From assembly GCF_000219625.1 (NCBI RefSeq), contig NC_018214.1, forward strand, positions 930,001 through 994,000: a stretch of 64,000 nt of DNA. The letters are read 5' to 3'. This document shows, in pieces, positions 22,187 through 35,559 of the stretch. Position 1 is the stretch's first letter. Each line of letters opens with the position of its first letter. Made by a program: the position numbers and the translations under genes. The DNA comes from Zymoseptoria tritici IPO323 (lineage: Eukaryota > Ascomycota > Dothideomycetes > Mycosphaerellales > Mycosphaerellaceae). The notes beneath the pieces were generated by a model, which searched no databases, had not been told where the DNA came from, and was given only the letters and a program-made list of their open reading frames with translations.

Positions 22187-25100
22187 CTAGACAGTCTCGT
22201 CTTCGCCTCTTACTAGGTACTAGGACCTAGAAGCAATCTTTATATCCGAGAGAAAGGTAGTAAGGTATTTCCGGAGTTCCTTATCTTCTACTATTTCTAG
22301 TAGAGATTATGCTTGTCGTAGCGGTAGTAGCCTAAATATATCGTAGATAGGGCAGCTACATACGAGGTGTTCTACTGTTTCTTATTGTCCGCAAGGGCAG
22401 TCTAGCGTCGTTACGTGTCTAAAGTAATAGAGATAGGACTTTAGGTATCTATATCCTAATAGGATAGTATAGAAGGCACTAGTTAAAGCGCGTCTTCCTC
22501 CTATTCTATGTTTTCCTAGCGAGCTCTATAGAAATCGACTAAGGTAGCTATTTGTATTCCTAGGTACCTTATTAATCTCCTATTGTCTTGCTATTTCGTA
22601 TCGGGTTTTCTAGACGCTAAAGAGATCGTCTTTTGCGTAGTTAGCCCTCTCGTGTTCTACGAAATGCTTATATTATCGAAGTCGATAACAGAATAGTTGT
22701 ATCTATATTCTCTGTCGTTTTTGCGGAAGTATCTCTCTTAAGTCCTCGTATCGGACTTCTCGCGTATCTAGAGGCGCGCTTTAGATAGTAAGTCTTACAG
22801 GGTAGTTTTCGGGTAGCTTTACTACGCGTAGAGAGTATAAAATTAACTATCTCTCTAGGCGTAGATCCGGGGGGAAGAGATTTAACTCTACTTCGGATAG
22901 GACGTTTAGGGCGGTACGGAAAACGCCTAGGATCTTTCTATAAGCTTTACTTTATAGAGATACTAGAGGTTTTATACTCTTTTTCGACCGCTACTAAACT
23001 AGGGCCCTGTAGTCTACTATTATAGTAACGCAGGCTAGGTAGATCTTTCTTAACGATATAGAAGATAAACTACGTTTAGTATTTGCTAGTCTTTCTAATT
23101 AATAGAATGCTGCTTATACTTATGCCGATCTTATTATAATATACTCCTTAAAGGTAAGACCGGCGTCTAGCTAAATCCTAAGCTACCTTATCGCTTTCTT
23201 TGCCGGGCGAATAATATTGCTATTTAGAAGAATTACCGGGCAATTAGACCCTTTCCCTTTTGAGAAGTGTACTAGGTCTGTCTTTGCTAGGTCGAAAGTA
23301 ATCGAGTTCTTCTTTCCTAGGTCTATTAGCCTTCTTGCCTTATATTCTAGTACCTTAGAGTTCTTCTTAAGGGACGTAGACGAGGTAGATAGTCTAATAT
23401 CGTCGACGTAGGAACTAGGAGTAACTCCTTATAGCAAGAAGAATATATCGCGCGTATAGATAAGAAAGAGGATAGGAGATATTAGGCTACCTTACGGAAC
23501 GCCGATCTCTACGTCCTAGAATTCCTATATCTGTCCGTCGAATGCTATTCGTAGGTATCTATTACTTATAAACGACTAAACCTAACGTATAAGGCTGTAC
23601 GGAAGCCTTAACTAGATTATTATTCTTAATAGTCGGTTCTTTATAATATAGTCGTATACTCCTCTTACGTTAAGGAAGATAACCGAAGTCTTCTTTTTCT
23701 TTCTTCGATTCTCCTCGATTTCGTTTGTTAAGAGAAGCACTATATTAATAGCCGATTTCTTCTTTCGCCTTCCTAACTACAAGTCGTATAAAAGGGGCTT
23801 CGTCTCTACGATAATCCCTAGGCGTTTTGCAAGTACTCTCTTGCTAATCTTACTAAGGCAGTTTAGGAGAGAGATAACTTAGTAGGCCTTAGGGACCGAA
23901 TAGTCTAGTTTTCCTAGCTTTGCTAGAACTACGCCTATCGCAACTTTCTAGCATCGGGGGTAGTATCCTTCGTCGAGTAGCCTACTATATATACGTAGAA
24001 AGGTAATAGGAATAGCGCTGTACGCTTTACTAATAATAGCTTACGTAATACCGTCTAGGCCCGGCGTTTTTCCTTTTACTATCTTTATACTATAGGCGGT
24101 AGCGAGTTCCTCTTCGGTTAGCGTAGTCTAGCCCTAATCCCCGGCTATATACGCTTCCTAACGGCTAGGTAGAGGTTCCTCGGCAGGAGGGCGCGGAAAT
24201 AAGGCTTCGGAGAAGGCCTTATATTTCCCCTTAAAAGAATCTTCGTTGTTTATCGTAGGTATCTGTCTTCGGCTGCTATTCCTAGTATAGGATATAGCTT
24301 TAAAGATAGATTTTGAATCTTCTTTTTCGAGGAAAGCGTTCTAGTAGTTCTTCTTAGCTGTTTTAATAGCTTAGAAGTACTCGTTTCTCGCTTTCGTATA
24401 CGCCTCTTTCTTATCTAGCGTTAGTGTACGTCCGTAGGTAAAAGTCTATCTATATATTCTAGATATTGTATAGCGTAGCGTACGTAGCTCTCTATTCTAC
24501 TAAGGTTTTGCGCAGGCGTGTACTACTTTCTCTAGGATTACTCCCCGCATCGATTCGGTAATATACGAGGTAAAGGAGTCTGCGATGTCGTCGAGGGAGT
24601 TCGTATAGTTAATAGACGTCGCCTTACTTATTAGGAGATCTGTAAACAGTTCCTAATCCGCGGAAGCTATATCTAGAACTACTTTCTTCTGTTAGGCTCG
24701 ATCTTGCGCGCTAATAAGGTCTATAGATATAGCCTTATAGTCTAAGCTTGTCGGAATTATTCTCTAGTCGATTTCTTTTGTAAATAAGGATCCTCTTGTA
24801 AACGTAAGGTCTAGGACCGACTCTGCGTCTAGGTGCGGCCTATAGAAGGTCCTAATACCTATCGTATTATATAGAGTAAAGCCCTAGTCTTCTATCTACT
24901 CTATAAATTCGCGGGCACTAGTAGTATCCTTTCCCCTCGGATCCTAGGACGGGTATTTAAGGTTAAAGTCTCCTACTAGTAGAGTATTTAGAAGGAACGT
25001 GTTACGTAGAGAGTAGAGGCTTCTTTCTATTATTCGTCGGTTTTGCGGGTTCTCGGTATCCTAAAGGTCCTTCTCGTTATAGAGATTAACTATCTAGATC

Positions 25101-25432
25101 TTATTGCCCTTCTTGTCTAAAATAACAAAGGAAAGTATGTCGCTGTCGTCTAATAAAATAGGAGAGATATTAACGTTAAGTCTTGTGCTAATATATAATA
25201 TTGTTCTTAGCTAGATCGTCGAATCCGTAGTTGTTAGGAATAGCTAGTTATACTCCCGGTATGCGATAGATCTTGTCTCTTTATAGCCTATTATTAGGTC
25301 TTCTATAGTCTACGGTTCCTAGACTAGTAGAAGGTCGGCTTTCTGCTTAACCGCGACGTCTAAGGTAGACTCTATAGCCTCGATAGATTAGTTAAGATTA
25401 ACGTAGAAGATCCGTAGAGAGTGTTCTAACAT
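22187..25432 (-). pseudogene. LINE B ORF2: endonuclease / reverse transcriptase (RIP-decayed)
   Basis: 3,246 nt (1,081 codons plus TAG), from ATG 25432-25430 to TAG 22189-22187. It has an N-terminal exonuclease-endonuclease-phosphatase (APE-like) domain with a V-G-D-F-N motif, then a reverse transcriptase with Y-V-D-D, and a C-terminal C-x-C…H…C knuckle (GRRETAEHLV context). Organisation resembles fungal Tad1-like LINEs. In-frame TAG and TAA codons are frequent. The length equals that of ORF2 in copies C, D and E, so decay is by substitution only. Confidence 0.85.
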
Positions 25433-25461
25433 ATAGAACGTTCTAGGGGCCTCCCTTTCTA

Positions 25462-26592
25462 TTATATACGATCCTTCGCCTTCTCGACTCTTAGGCTGTC
25501 CGCGCCTACGTATAGACGGTTTTAAATAGCCCTTTTTGCCTCCTCCTCGGTAGCAAAACCTACTAGAACTGTCGCCCTAGTAAGAGTCCTTCTTCTCTCT
25601 TCGTTTGTTAGCTAAATCGGGGTGCCTACGAGTTTAAGACCTCTATTAAAGGTCTTAATTTCTCGTTAAATGTCCTATAGGCCTATTAGTGTATTAAAGT
25701 TCGCGGTCGAGACGCCGTAGACTACGACCTTATACTAGAGAGAGTCCTCTATTACCTGTACCTCGCCTACGATATCGGTAACCTTAGTAAGGCTATCGAT
25801 CGTTCGTTAGCGGGCTTTCTCTATTACAAAGTTTAGGATAATATTACCCCGAAATAATTTCTTTATCGCAAGGATAGCTAGCTCTTAGTCTTCGCCTTTA
25901 AGAGCGTCGTTAATTTTGTCTCGAGTTGCGATCTAGTCGAGTTCCTTCTCTTTATCCTTTAGTACAAGGATAAGAGGTATCGGTTCTGCTTGTTCTTTCG
26001 GCTTGCTAGCCCTCCGGGAGACAGTCGTCTACTATTGTTGTTATTATTATTGTTGTTATTATATTGTCTTTGTTATCGAGGAGGTAGAGGTAGAGGTAGC
26101 GGATCCGCTATCTCCCTTAATAACGTCTACGAAAGTAGGCTTCTTCGCTTATGCTGCTAGTTTCTTTGTTGTCGTTTCTAGGTTCGAGACTTGCTTTGCA
26201 AGGATTTGGGACGTTATCCTAAAGTCTGTATGCTCGGTAAAGTGCCGAAAGACTTCGAGAAGGTCGAGAACCTAGGTTTGTTCTTCTAGAAACCCGCCTA
26301 GATCCCCTACTACTTCGACTAGTAGCTGTTAGGCTTGTAGGATCTTCTCGTTCGCAGGCGTGCGAGAGAGTGTTTATTTCTTTCCGAGAGAAGGGCTACA
26401 AGTCGGGAAGCTACTAAATTTAAAGGGGTTTTGCCTTTTCCTAGGTAGGAAAGGAATGCTAGTTCTTTTTAGTAGTTCCTTCGGCGACGGCAGGGTTTTA
26501 AGAGACTTAAACGTAACTTCCTCGTCCCCTCTAGCCGTAGCTTTTAGAGTCTAAGGGGTACCTGCGTCTATTATTTCCGTCTCGGTAGACAT
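25462..26592 (-). pseudogene. LINE B ORF1 (RIP-decayed)
   Basis: 376 codons from ATG 26592-26590 to TAA 25464-25462, which is followed at once by TAG. It starts MSTKTEITDASLAP. The N-terminal third is basic and Ser/Pro-rich (PFLPRKRQNPFEF), the middle is Asn/Gln-rich microsatellite, and the C-terminal half has nucleic-acid-binding ORF1-like character (…TRATVLVGFATEEEA…). ORF2 starts about 30 nt downstream in another frame, suggesting reinitiation or stop-start coupling. Confidence 0.75.
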
Positions 26593-27571
26593 TGTCTTGT
26601 TGTTGTTGTTTGTTATTTAAAAAGAGGCTTAGCAGTCTTACGCCGAGAGGGCTGCTTGTTCGTCTCTATTTCTAATCGCGTTCGGGTCCTAGCCTACTTG
26701 CGATACTAGGGCACTCTTCTCCTTACTATACAAAGTAGGAGTATAGGAGAAGGTATACTTTAAAGAGGAGAGAAGAGATATATAAATATACCTCTGCTTC
26801 TAGGAAGTACTCTAGCCTGTAGCAACGTGCGTCTTTATAGCAGGCTTTAGAGGCGTTCTACGGGTAGCCGTAGTAGGTTCGGGATAACCTTTGTCTTTAA
26901 GGAAAGGTAGGCCTATACTCTATATAGAGTATCTAGCTATATAGCTAGTACTACTACTCTAATCCCTAGAGGTACAAATTCGTCCTTACTAAACTACACT
27001 GCTCCTTTAGCTTCCTCTCTTAGCGGCGTAGGATAATAGGTAACTCTAGTATAGAGAGAACTAAGTATATATGTATATATATGTTTGTATATCCTAGGAA
27101 CACTGCTCTTGTTTGGCCTTTAGCTCTTTTAAAATTCGACTAAATTAGGCGTTTAATAGCTAGAATAAAAGCTCTCGTCGAGGGCTTTTAAACAGGCTAT
27201 ATAGCGTCCGAATCGGCGGCGTATTAGTTGTATTGTAGTATGTTAAAGTGTTATAGTACAGGTTATAAACCTTCCTTATGTAATGCCCTAAATAGGGAAT
27301 ATTTCGAGTATAGGGGAGGTAAGGTCGGAATAAGGTTTCGGAGGTAGGGGCCAAATCCCGGAGTTTAGCAAAATTTGTACCCCAAAGGGGGCAACAAGGT
27401 AAATCTTTAAACTCCAGTAGCGGCGTAGGTTTTAAGGGCAGCGGGGTAAATGCGGGTTCGTTAGAACGGCCTTGATAAGGGCTTTCGAATAGTGCGTGTT
27501 TGGTAATAATCGGGTCAATATTGGGTGTGCAATGGAAGTGCGGATGTCGATGTGGATGTATTAGGGCGATA

Positions 27572-28390
27572 AGACATAAGCTCGATAGCGCGTATAGAGA
27601 CTTTAAGTAGCTCTACCGGAGAGCTACCGGTAATTTGCTCGATACCTAAGATCGGTGCCTATAGTTCTACTTTTAGACAAAGTAGTAGTACGACCTTTAG
27701 TAGCGTTATGTATCGAGGATAGAAGTCTAGTAGTTTAACGTACGCGTAGTTAACGGACTATACGCTAATAATGTCGCCTTTAAGGTAGCGAGGCGTACGA
27801 TGCTTAGCGACGAAGGCTACGCGGCCGGTTTTCTAATAAATGTAAGGCTCGTAACGGTAGAACTAGTCGAGTCCGAGGACGACGTCGTATTAAAGGTTAG
27901 CTACGAACATAAGGGAAGCTTCGCGGTGCCTAGAGATATTAAGTTCTACTATCGCGTAATAGGTAATTCGCTTCGAGGTAGTAGAGCCGTCTACTATTCC
28001 GAGTAAGCGTATAGTAGCTAGTAGGAATGTCGGGCATTTGTTCGCTCGAGCTGCAGTATAACTAATAAATAAGGCGTTAGCACCTAGATTAAGGTATGCT
28101 CTACTATTTAGTTTGTCGAGCTTAACCGGTATTACTACGTAAGGCTCGACGATAGGGTTAAGGACTTCTTTATTAGGCTCCGGTCGGAGCGAAGCGTAGA
28201 TTAATAAAGCCGAGAGCTTAAGTTGTTAGATGCCGACTATTTTAAGTCCGCCTACTTCCTAGCCGAAGTAGCGGACGTTCTATTTCCCGCTTTATCGTTA
28301 GAGTCGGAACTTAACTTAGTCTCGACTTAGGCTAAGTTAGTAGTTAGACGACGACCCTAGGTGCTATTACTATTAAACCCCTTTATTAGG
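27572..28390 (-). pseudogene. Gypsy-2 protease region (decayed)
   Basis: Minus-strand frame between gag and the LINE B insertion. It gives LDKLNSRAYLNLGANALFIS at the expected place of the aspartic protease flap/active-site region (the catalytic D-S/T-G is replaced by N-S-R, apparently by RIP) and, downstream, Y-D-V-V-L-G-L-D, the usual C-terminal protease signature. It continued into the RT before LINE B inserted. Confidence 0.6.
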
Positions 28391-30650
28391 TAGGCATTGT
28401 CTTAAGGTAGGTAGCTAACTTCGCGACAGCGGAAGTAGCGACCCTCCTTACGGAATTTAGTACGCTCGGTGTCGGTAAGTCGAGGAAGGTTCTTATATTT
28501 ATCGGCGAGCACCTTAGGTCGAGATAATATAGTAGAGACTAACGCGCTAGAGGCGTTAGAGCGACTAGAGCGAGAAGCTAGTTTAGACGCTCTACCGCGC
28601 TTAGATCTACGGTCCTTAGAGTCGTTAAGATGCGGGCCGTAGATTTTAGCTAAGGGGTAGATGTTGTCGAGTTGTTCGAGGTTAATCTCTAGATTCTCGC
28701 ATCGCTTTACTAGTTCCTCTAGCGTCTTAATAGGCATGCCGTCTGCGAGCTTTATACGGTAGCGCTTATTAAGTTTGTTCTTAAGTTCGAACAGCTTAGT
28801 GTCCGGCGACTAGGTTAAATAGGCGCGTAGGAGTATATATTAGCGGAAGAACTCTATAAAGGGTTCCTTTTCGCCTTACTTAAGGACTGTTATAGCGTTT
28901 TAAGCTTTGCCCGTACGGTTGTTTTCTATATATCGCTTATCTATCTATAAGAACATGTTATCGAGGGACCTAAAGTATAAGGCGGTTAGGGTTTTAGAGC
29001 GATCGAGTACGGAAGGCACTCTTAGTTCGAGCATGTCCTAGACCGAGCCTACGGTGCATAATTGTACGAAGGCGAGTAAGTCTACGACTAACCTAAAGCG
29101 AGTAGTAGCGAGCTTTGCTTCTACTACTCGCAGCTAGCGAGGGTAGCTTAGTCTATCGGATTCGTTCGTAAAGGCCTCGGGCATTAGTACACCCTTGTTA
29201 GTGTAGTATAAATCTATTAATGTCGGATTAATACGGGCGATAGTTGTCGCGGTAGAGTCCTACGTAGTAGGCGTACTATTACGTACTAAGCGGCGACTTA
29301 AGCGACGGCGGTTATTACGACGATTATTACGACGATTATTACGGCGACTATCGCGACGGTTATCCTCGAAGTCTAACCCGTCTAAGCTATCGGAAGGGAA
29401 TCCGGCTCTAGAGCGATAGTCGCGCCGACGTAGTAGTAGTAGTAGTCCTATAAGACCGGTTGTTAGAAGGCTAGCTCTTCGCTCGATAGAGCGAGAGCGT
29501 AAGGATTATCGACCGCGGTAAGTTAAACTAGAGAAGGTAACGACGTTCTTCTTAAGTTACTTCTCGAGTAAACTAATCGTTGTACGGAGATCTTACTTAC
29601 GTTACGTAGAGCCTTTAGCTATAGCAATAGTAGCTTAACTCTCTTTAATAGCCGCGGTATATCTAGCGACTCGCTTTTAGAGCTTAGAGATCTCCTTCTT
29701 ACGCAACTTAACAGCCTTATACTACGAGTTAGATTAATTACGGTACTTCTCGGCGTCTTTACGGTATTTATAAGCTTCGCGTACGTTAAGCTAGTCGTCC
29801 TTATTAAGGACGTCTTACATTTCCTTAACAGTTTTAAGGGCGATGCGAAGCTGCTCTTTCTAAATGTCAAAGCTATCCTTAAGGATTTTGTCGTTCTATA
29901 GTGCCTTAGCGAAGCTACTACAGATGCTACCTACCAGACAGTACGTAAGCTTTAGGTTCTTAGCGACGAAGTTAGTAAAGCGTATAAGGTCTATGTTGTT
30001 AAGAAAGGATAGGCTAACCGTAACGGCTAGTGCACTATCTAGTTCGACTCGAACCTTTAAGTCTTCCGGATTCTCGGGGTTTAGGAACGCCTAGCTCTTA
30101 AGGAAGAATGCGCCGAGGTCGAAGTTGTCGGCCGGCATGTCGACTAGTCCCTTTATCTTACGACGAGCGAGTTAGGCTATCCTCTACTTTACGGTAAGCT
30201 TATTGCCTTAGTGTTAAGTCTAAGTGTCTTCTTCCTTATCTTCCTCGTCGTTATCGAAGAACTCTTCCTCGTCCTATAAGCGGAAGTCCTTAGGTAAGGT
30301 AAAGCGGCGAACCTTAGCCGGAGCTAGTTTAGTAGGGCTCTGTTAAGGTCTGTTAGCGGCGGAAGCTCTGCCTTCGATGTCGGAGTCGGAAACGTTAGAA
30401 CGAGCTATCTTAGATAGGGCTTAAGGAGTTTAAGGAGGTAACGAGTTTAGCGATAGATCGAGGGAAGGCGAGTAATCCTAGCGGTAGACGTAGTAGAGAG
30501 GGTTCTTAGAGTGTTAGCCGGTGTAGGGGCAGCGAATTAGTAGCTGTTAGGTACGTAAAGTAAAGATGTTAAAGTAGGAGGTAGTGTTGTAGGTAGAGTA
30601 GGTAAATGTAGGTCCTTAGTAGGGCATAAAACGAAGACTAAGGGTAATAG
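28391..30650 (-). pseudogene. Gypsy-2 gag (decayed)
   Basis: Minus-strand frame ending in a zinc knuckle, seen as RYFRCREVSYLPKDC-like sequence at ~28,390-28,450 (the first Cys and the His are altered by mutation). Upstream is a basic Ser/Arg-rich segment (RRSKRGRASKLASRSSRSNA), a capsid-like middle, and an Arg/Asn repeat region (29,300-29,360). The N-terminal boundary near 30,650 is estimated from where the frame loses coding character. Confidence 0.6.
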
Positions 30651-31095
30651 CTTTAAACGAGAAGTCGATAGAAGTCGGAGGCTTTAGTAAGCGAGCAGTC
30701 TCTATATATAAGGTGCTCGTAAAGGTAGAGACTCGGTGCTCGTAAACTCTAACACGGCTACTTATATAGATATACGCGTAGCGGTCGAGAGCAAGTATTA
30801 CTATCCGTTGCTATTATCCTTGCCTTACTTAAGACTCCGGTCTAAGGCCTAATCCTTACCTTATCTGAACCTCCTGTTCTCGTTTAAGGCCTACTCCTTA
30901 CATTATTTATTATATCTTTCTTAATTCTATTATCGTCTAAGACGGGAGCGCGTATACTAGCGAAGTGCTAAGGTCGTATAGGAATTTAACGTGCGCGCTT
31001 AGCGGTAAGGAGAATATTCGACTCGCGCGGCTAGCGTAGGATAAGAGTTCCGTAGGGTTTTCTAGGTTAAGAGCATGTCCGTATACTTGTCGATT

Positions 31096-31241
31096 CTAGC
31101 GCACCTACGTATACGTTTCGTCTAGAGTGCCTAAGTACTATATCTAGCGCACCTACGTATGCGGTCGAGTCTAGAGCGCATCGGTACGCTAATTCTAGAG
31201 CGCATCGGTGCGCTAATTCTAGAGCGCATCGGTGCGCTATA
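31096..31241. repeat. Short tandem repeats in the Gypsy-2 leader
   Basis: Three 24-bp units beginning TCTAGAGCGCATCGGT at 31170-31193, 31194-31217 and 31218-31241, preceded by two copies of CTAGCGCACCTACGTAT (31096-31112 and 31144-31160). They lie between the 5' LTR and gag, where a leader or packaging region is expected. Confidence 0.75.
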
Positions 31242-31434
31242 TTCGGTAATGTTCTAGTTAGGGAATAGGTCGTCCTAAAGGTACTAAGATTAACTCGGAA
31301 GCACTGCTTAATTCCTAAGACGCTTACGGCTAATAAGACGTCTAGTAATATCGATATTGCTCCGTAGCTACGTAGTCGATCTACGTAGCCGGCCTATGCT
31401 AGTTCGTTAGTTTATGCTTAGGGGTATATAAATG

Positions 31435-31575
31435 TGTTACGGCTTAATAAAAGAGAGACGTAATTCTAATAATTCGGTAAATAGACAAGTTCACATATAA
31501 TGCTATAGAGAGAGTCTAAGAAGGACTCGAAGATATATAGAAACAGTTGCGGCCTTAGGCATCTACCTCGGAGGT
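31435..31575 (-). repeat. 5' LTR of Gypsy-2, first part
   Basis: 141 bp matching 17760-17900. The remaining 23 bp lie at 43993-44015, displaced by LINE C. Confidence 0.9.
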
Positions 31576-32194
31576 GCATTGACATCCGCACTTCCATTGC
31601 ACACCCAATATTAACCCGATTATTACTAAACACGCACTATTCGAAAGCCCTTATTAAGGCCGTTCTAACGAACCCGCATTCACCCCGCTGCCCTTAAAAC
31701 CTACGCCGCTACTAGAGTTCAAAGATTTACCTTGTTGCCCCCTTTAGGGTGCAAATTTTTAAGGACGCTAGACCCTAAACTCCGGGATTTGGCCCCTACC
31801 TCCGAAACCTTATTCCGACCTTACCTCCCCTACACTCGAAATATTCCCTATTTAGGGCATTACATAAGGAAGGTTTATAACCTGTACTATAATACTTTAA
31901 CACACTACAACATAACTAATACGCCGCCGATTCGAACGCTATGTAGCCTGTTTAAAAGCCCTCGACGAGAGCTTTTATTCTAGCTATTAAACGCCTAATT
32001 TAGTCGAATTTTAAAAGAGCCAAAGGCTAAACAAGAGCAGTGTTCCTAGGATATACAAACATATATATATATATATACTTAGTTCTCTCTATACTAGAGT
32101 TACCTGTTGTCCTACGCCGCCGAGAGAGGAAGCTAAAGGAGTAGTATAGTTTAGTAAGGACGAATTTGCACCTCTAGGGATTAAAGTAGTAGTA

Positions 32195-32228
32195 CTAGCT
32201 ATATAGCTAGATACTCTATATAGAGTAT
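32195..32228. promoter_or_regulatory. Two adjacent perfect palindromes in the LINE leader
   Basis: CTAGCTATATAGCTAG (16 bp) followed directly by ATACTCTATATAGAGTAT (18 bp). They are identical in all four long copies (B 26915-26948 on the other strand, D 46683-46716, E 54359-54392) about 340 nt before ORF1. They could be an internal promoter or factor-binding site, or an RNA hairpin pair. The function is a guess. Confidence 0.45.
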
Positions 32229-32553
32229 AGGCCTACCTTTCCTTAGAGACAAAGGTTGTCCTAAACCTACTATAGCTACTTGTAGAACGCCTCTAAAGCC
32301 TGCTATAAAGACGCACGTTACTATAGGCTAGAGTACTTCCTAGAAGCAGAGGTATATTTATATATCTCTTCTCTCCTCTTTAAAGTATATCTTCTCCTAT
32401 ACTACTTTGTATAGTAGGGAGAAGAGTGCCCTAGTATCGCAAGTAGGCTAGGACCCGAACGCGATTAGAAATAAAGACGAATAAGTAGCCCTCTCGGCGT
32501 AAGACTGCTAAGCCTCTTTTTAAATAACAAACAATAACAACAATAACAAGATA

Positions 32554-33684
32554 ATGTCTACTAAGACGGAAATAACAGACGCAAGCTTAGCCCCTTAGAC
32601 TCCTAAAGCTACGGCTAAAGGGGATAAGGAAGTTACGTTTAAGTCTCTTAAAACCCTACCGTTGCTAAAGGAACTATTAAAAAGAACCGGTATTCCTTTC
32701 CTACCTAGGAAAAGGCAAAACCCCTTCGAATTTAGTAGCTCCCCGACTCGTAGCCCTTCTCTTAGAAAGAAATAAACACTCTCTCGCACGCCCGCGAACG
32801 AGAAGATCCTATAAGCCCGACAGCTACTAGTCGAAGTAGTAGGGGATCTAGGCGGGATTCTAGAAGAACAAACCCGGGTTCTTAACCTTCTCGAAGTCTT
32901 TTAGCACTTTACCGAGCATACAGACTTTAGGATAACGTCCTAAATCCTCGCAAAGCAAGTCTCGAACCTAGAAATAATAATAAAGAAACTAATAGCATAG
33001 GCGAAGAAGCCTACTTTCGTAGATGTTATTAAGGGGGATAGCGGATCCGCTACCTCTACCTCTACCTCCTCGACAATAAAGATAATATAATAATAACAAC
33101 AATAACAACAATAGTAGACGACCGTCTCCCGGAGGGCTAGCAAGCCAAAAGAATAAGCAGAACCGATACCTCTTATCCTTATACTAAAGGATAAAGAGAA
33201 GGAACTCGACTAGATTGCAACCCGAGACAAAATTAACGACGCTCTTAAAGGCGAAGACTAAGAGCTAGCTATCCTTGCGATAAAGAAATTATTTTAGGGT
33301 AATATTGTCCTAAACTTTGTAATAGAGAAAGCCTGCTAACGAACGATTAATAGCCTTACTAAGGTTACCGATATCGTAGGCGAGGTATAGGTAATAGAGG
33401 ACTCTCTCTAGTATAAGGTCGTAGTCTACGGCGTCTCGACCGCGAACTTTAATACGCTAACGGGCCTATAGGACATTTAACAAGAAATTAAGACCTTTAA
33501 TAGAGGTCTTAAACTCGCAGGCATCCTAATTTAGCTAACAAACGAAGAGAGAAGAAGGACTCTTACTAGGGCGATAGTTCTAGTAGGTTTTGCTACCGAG
33601 GAGAAGGCAAAAAGGGCTATTTAAAACCATCTATACGTAGGCGCGGACAGCCTAAGAGTCGAGAAGGCGAAGGATTATATATAA
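32554..33684 (+). pseudogene. LINE C ORF1 (RIP-decayed)
   Basis: 376 codons from an intact ATG at 32554 to TAA 33682-33684 (then TAG). Same frame length as in B, D and E. Many internal TAA/TAG, notably in the Gln/Asn microsatellite around 33,085-33,115. Confidence 0.75.
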
Positions 33685-35559
33685 TAGAAAGGGAGGCCCC
33701 TAGAACGTTCTATATATTAGAACATTCTCTACGGATTTTCTACGTTAATCTTAACTAATCTATCGAGGCTATAGAGTTAACCTTAGACGTCGCGGTTAAG
33801 CAGAAAGCCGACCTTCTACTAGTCTAGGAACTGTAGACTATAAAAGACCTAATAATAGGCTATAAAGAGACAAGATCTATCGCATACCGGGAGTATAACT
33901 AGCTATTCCTAACAACTACGGATTCGACGATCTAGCTAAGAACAATATTATATATTAGCACAAGACTTAATGTTAATATCTCTCCTATTTTATTAGACGA
34001 CAGCGACATACTTTCCTTTGTTATTTTAGACAAGAAGGGCAATAAGATCTAGATAGTTAATCTCTATAACAAGAAGGACCTTTAGGATACCGAGAACCCG
34101 TAAAACCGACGAATAATAGAAAGAAGCCTCTACTCTCTACGTAACACGTTCCTTCTAAATACTCTACTAGTAGGAGACTTTAACCTTAGATACCCGTCCT
34201 AGGATCCGAGGGGAAAGGATACTACTAGTGCCCGCGAATTTATAGAGTAGATAGAAGACTAGGGCTTTACTCTATATAATACGATAGGTATCGGGACCTT
34301 CTATAGGCTGCACCTAGACGTAGAGTCGGTCCTAGACCTTATGTTTATAAGAGGATCCTTATTTACGAAAGAAATCGACTAGAGAACGATTCCGACAGGC
34401 TTAGACTATAAGGCTATATTTATAGACCTTATTAGCGCGCAAGATCGAGCCTAATAGAAGAAAGTAGTTCTAGATATAGCTTCCGCGGATTAGGAATTGT
34501 TTACAGATCTCCTAATAAGCAAGGCGACGTCTATTAACTATACGAACTCCCTCGACGACATCGTAGACTCCTTTACCTAATATATTACTAAATCGATACG
34601 GGGAGCAATCCTAGAGAAAGTAGTACACGCCTACGCAAAACCTTAGTAGAATAGAGAGCTACGCACGCTACGCCGTATAATGTCTAGAACATATAGACAG
34701 ACCTTTACCTACGGACGTATACCGACGCTAGACGAGAAAGAGGCGTATACAAAAGCGAGAAACGAGTACTTCTAAGCTATTAAAATAGCTAAGAAGAACT
34801 ACTAGAACACTTTCCTTAAAAAAGAAGACTCGAAATCTATCTTTAAAGCTATATCCTATACTAGGAATAGCAGCCGAAGACAGATACCTATAATAAACAA
34901 CGAAGATTCTTTCGAGGGGAAATATAAGGCCTTCTCTAAAGCCTTATTTCCGCGCCCTCCTACCGAGGAACCTCTACCTAGCCGTTAGGAAGCGTATATA
35001 GCCGGGGATTAGGGCTAGACTACGCTAACCGAAGAGGAACTCGCTACCGCCTATAGTACGAAGATAGTAAAAGGAAAAACGCCAGGCCTAGACGGCATTA
35101 CGCAAGCTATTATTAGTAAAGCATACAGCGCTATTCCTATTACCTTTCTACGTATATATAGTAGGCTACTCGACGAAGGACACTACCCCCAATGCTAGAA
35201 AGTTGCGACAGGCGCAGTTCTAGCAAAGCTAAGAAAACTAGACTATTTAGTCCCTAAGGCCTACTAAGTTATCTCTCTCCTAAACTGTCTTAGGAAGATT
35301 AGCAAGAGAATACTTACAAAACGCCTAGGGATTATCGCAGAGACAAAGCCCCTTCTACACGACTCGTAGTTAGGAGGGCGAAAGAAGAAATTAGCTATCG
35401 ATACGGTACTTCTCTTAACGAACAAAATCGAGGAGAATTAAAGAAAGAAAAAGAAGACTTTAGTTATCTTCCTTGACGTAAGAGGAGTATACGACTATAT
35501 TGCAAAGAACCGACTATTAAGAATAATAATCTAGTTAAGGCTTCCGCATAGCCTTATAC

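Larger units (their letters stand above)
21974..27559 (-). mobile_element. LINE B, full-length non-LTR retrotransposon
   Basis: 5,586 bp on the minus strand, inserted in Gypsy-2. ATTAGGGCGATA is duplicated at 21962-21973 and 27560-27571. The (CAAA)n tail is at 21,974 and the 3' stem-loop GCTGTC-GTAA-GACAGC at 22038-22053. Of the four long copies it has the most complete 5' end, 8 nt longer than D and E, and its ORF1 and ORF2 ATGs are both intact. The 5' leader (27,559-26,593) carries two adjacent perfect palindromes at 26915-26932 and 26933-26948. Confidence 0.92.

Noticed and set aside
27800..28006. Plus-strand 68-codon frame in Gypsy-2
   Set aside because: Lies opposite the protease region of the minus-strand element; the minus strand carries the recognisable motifs.
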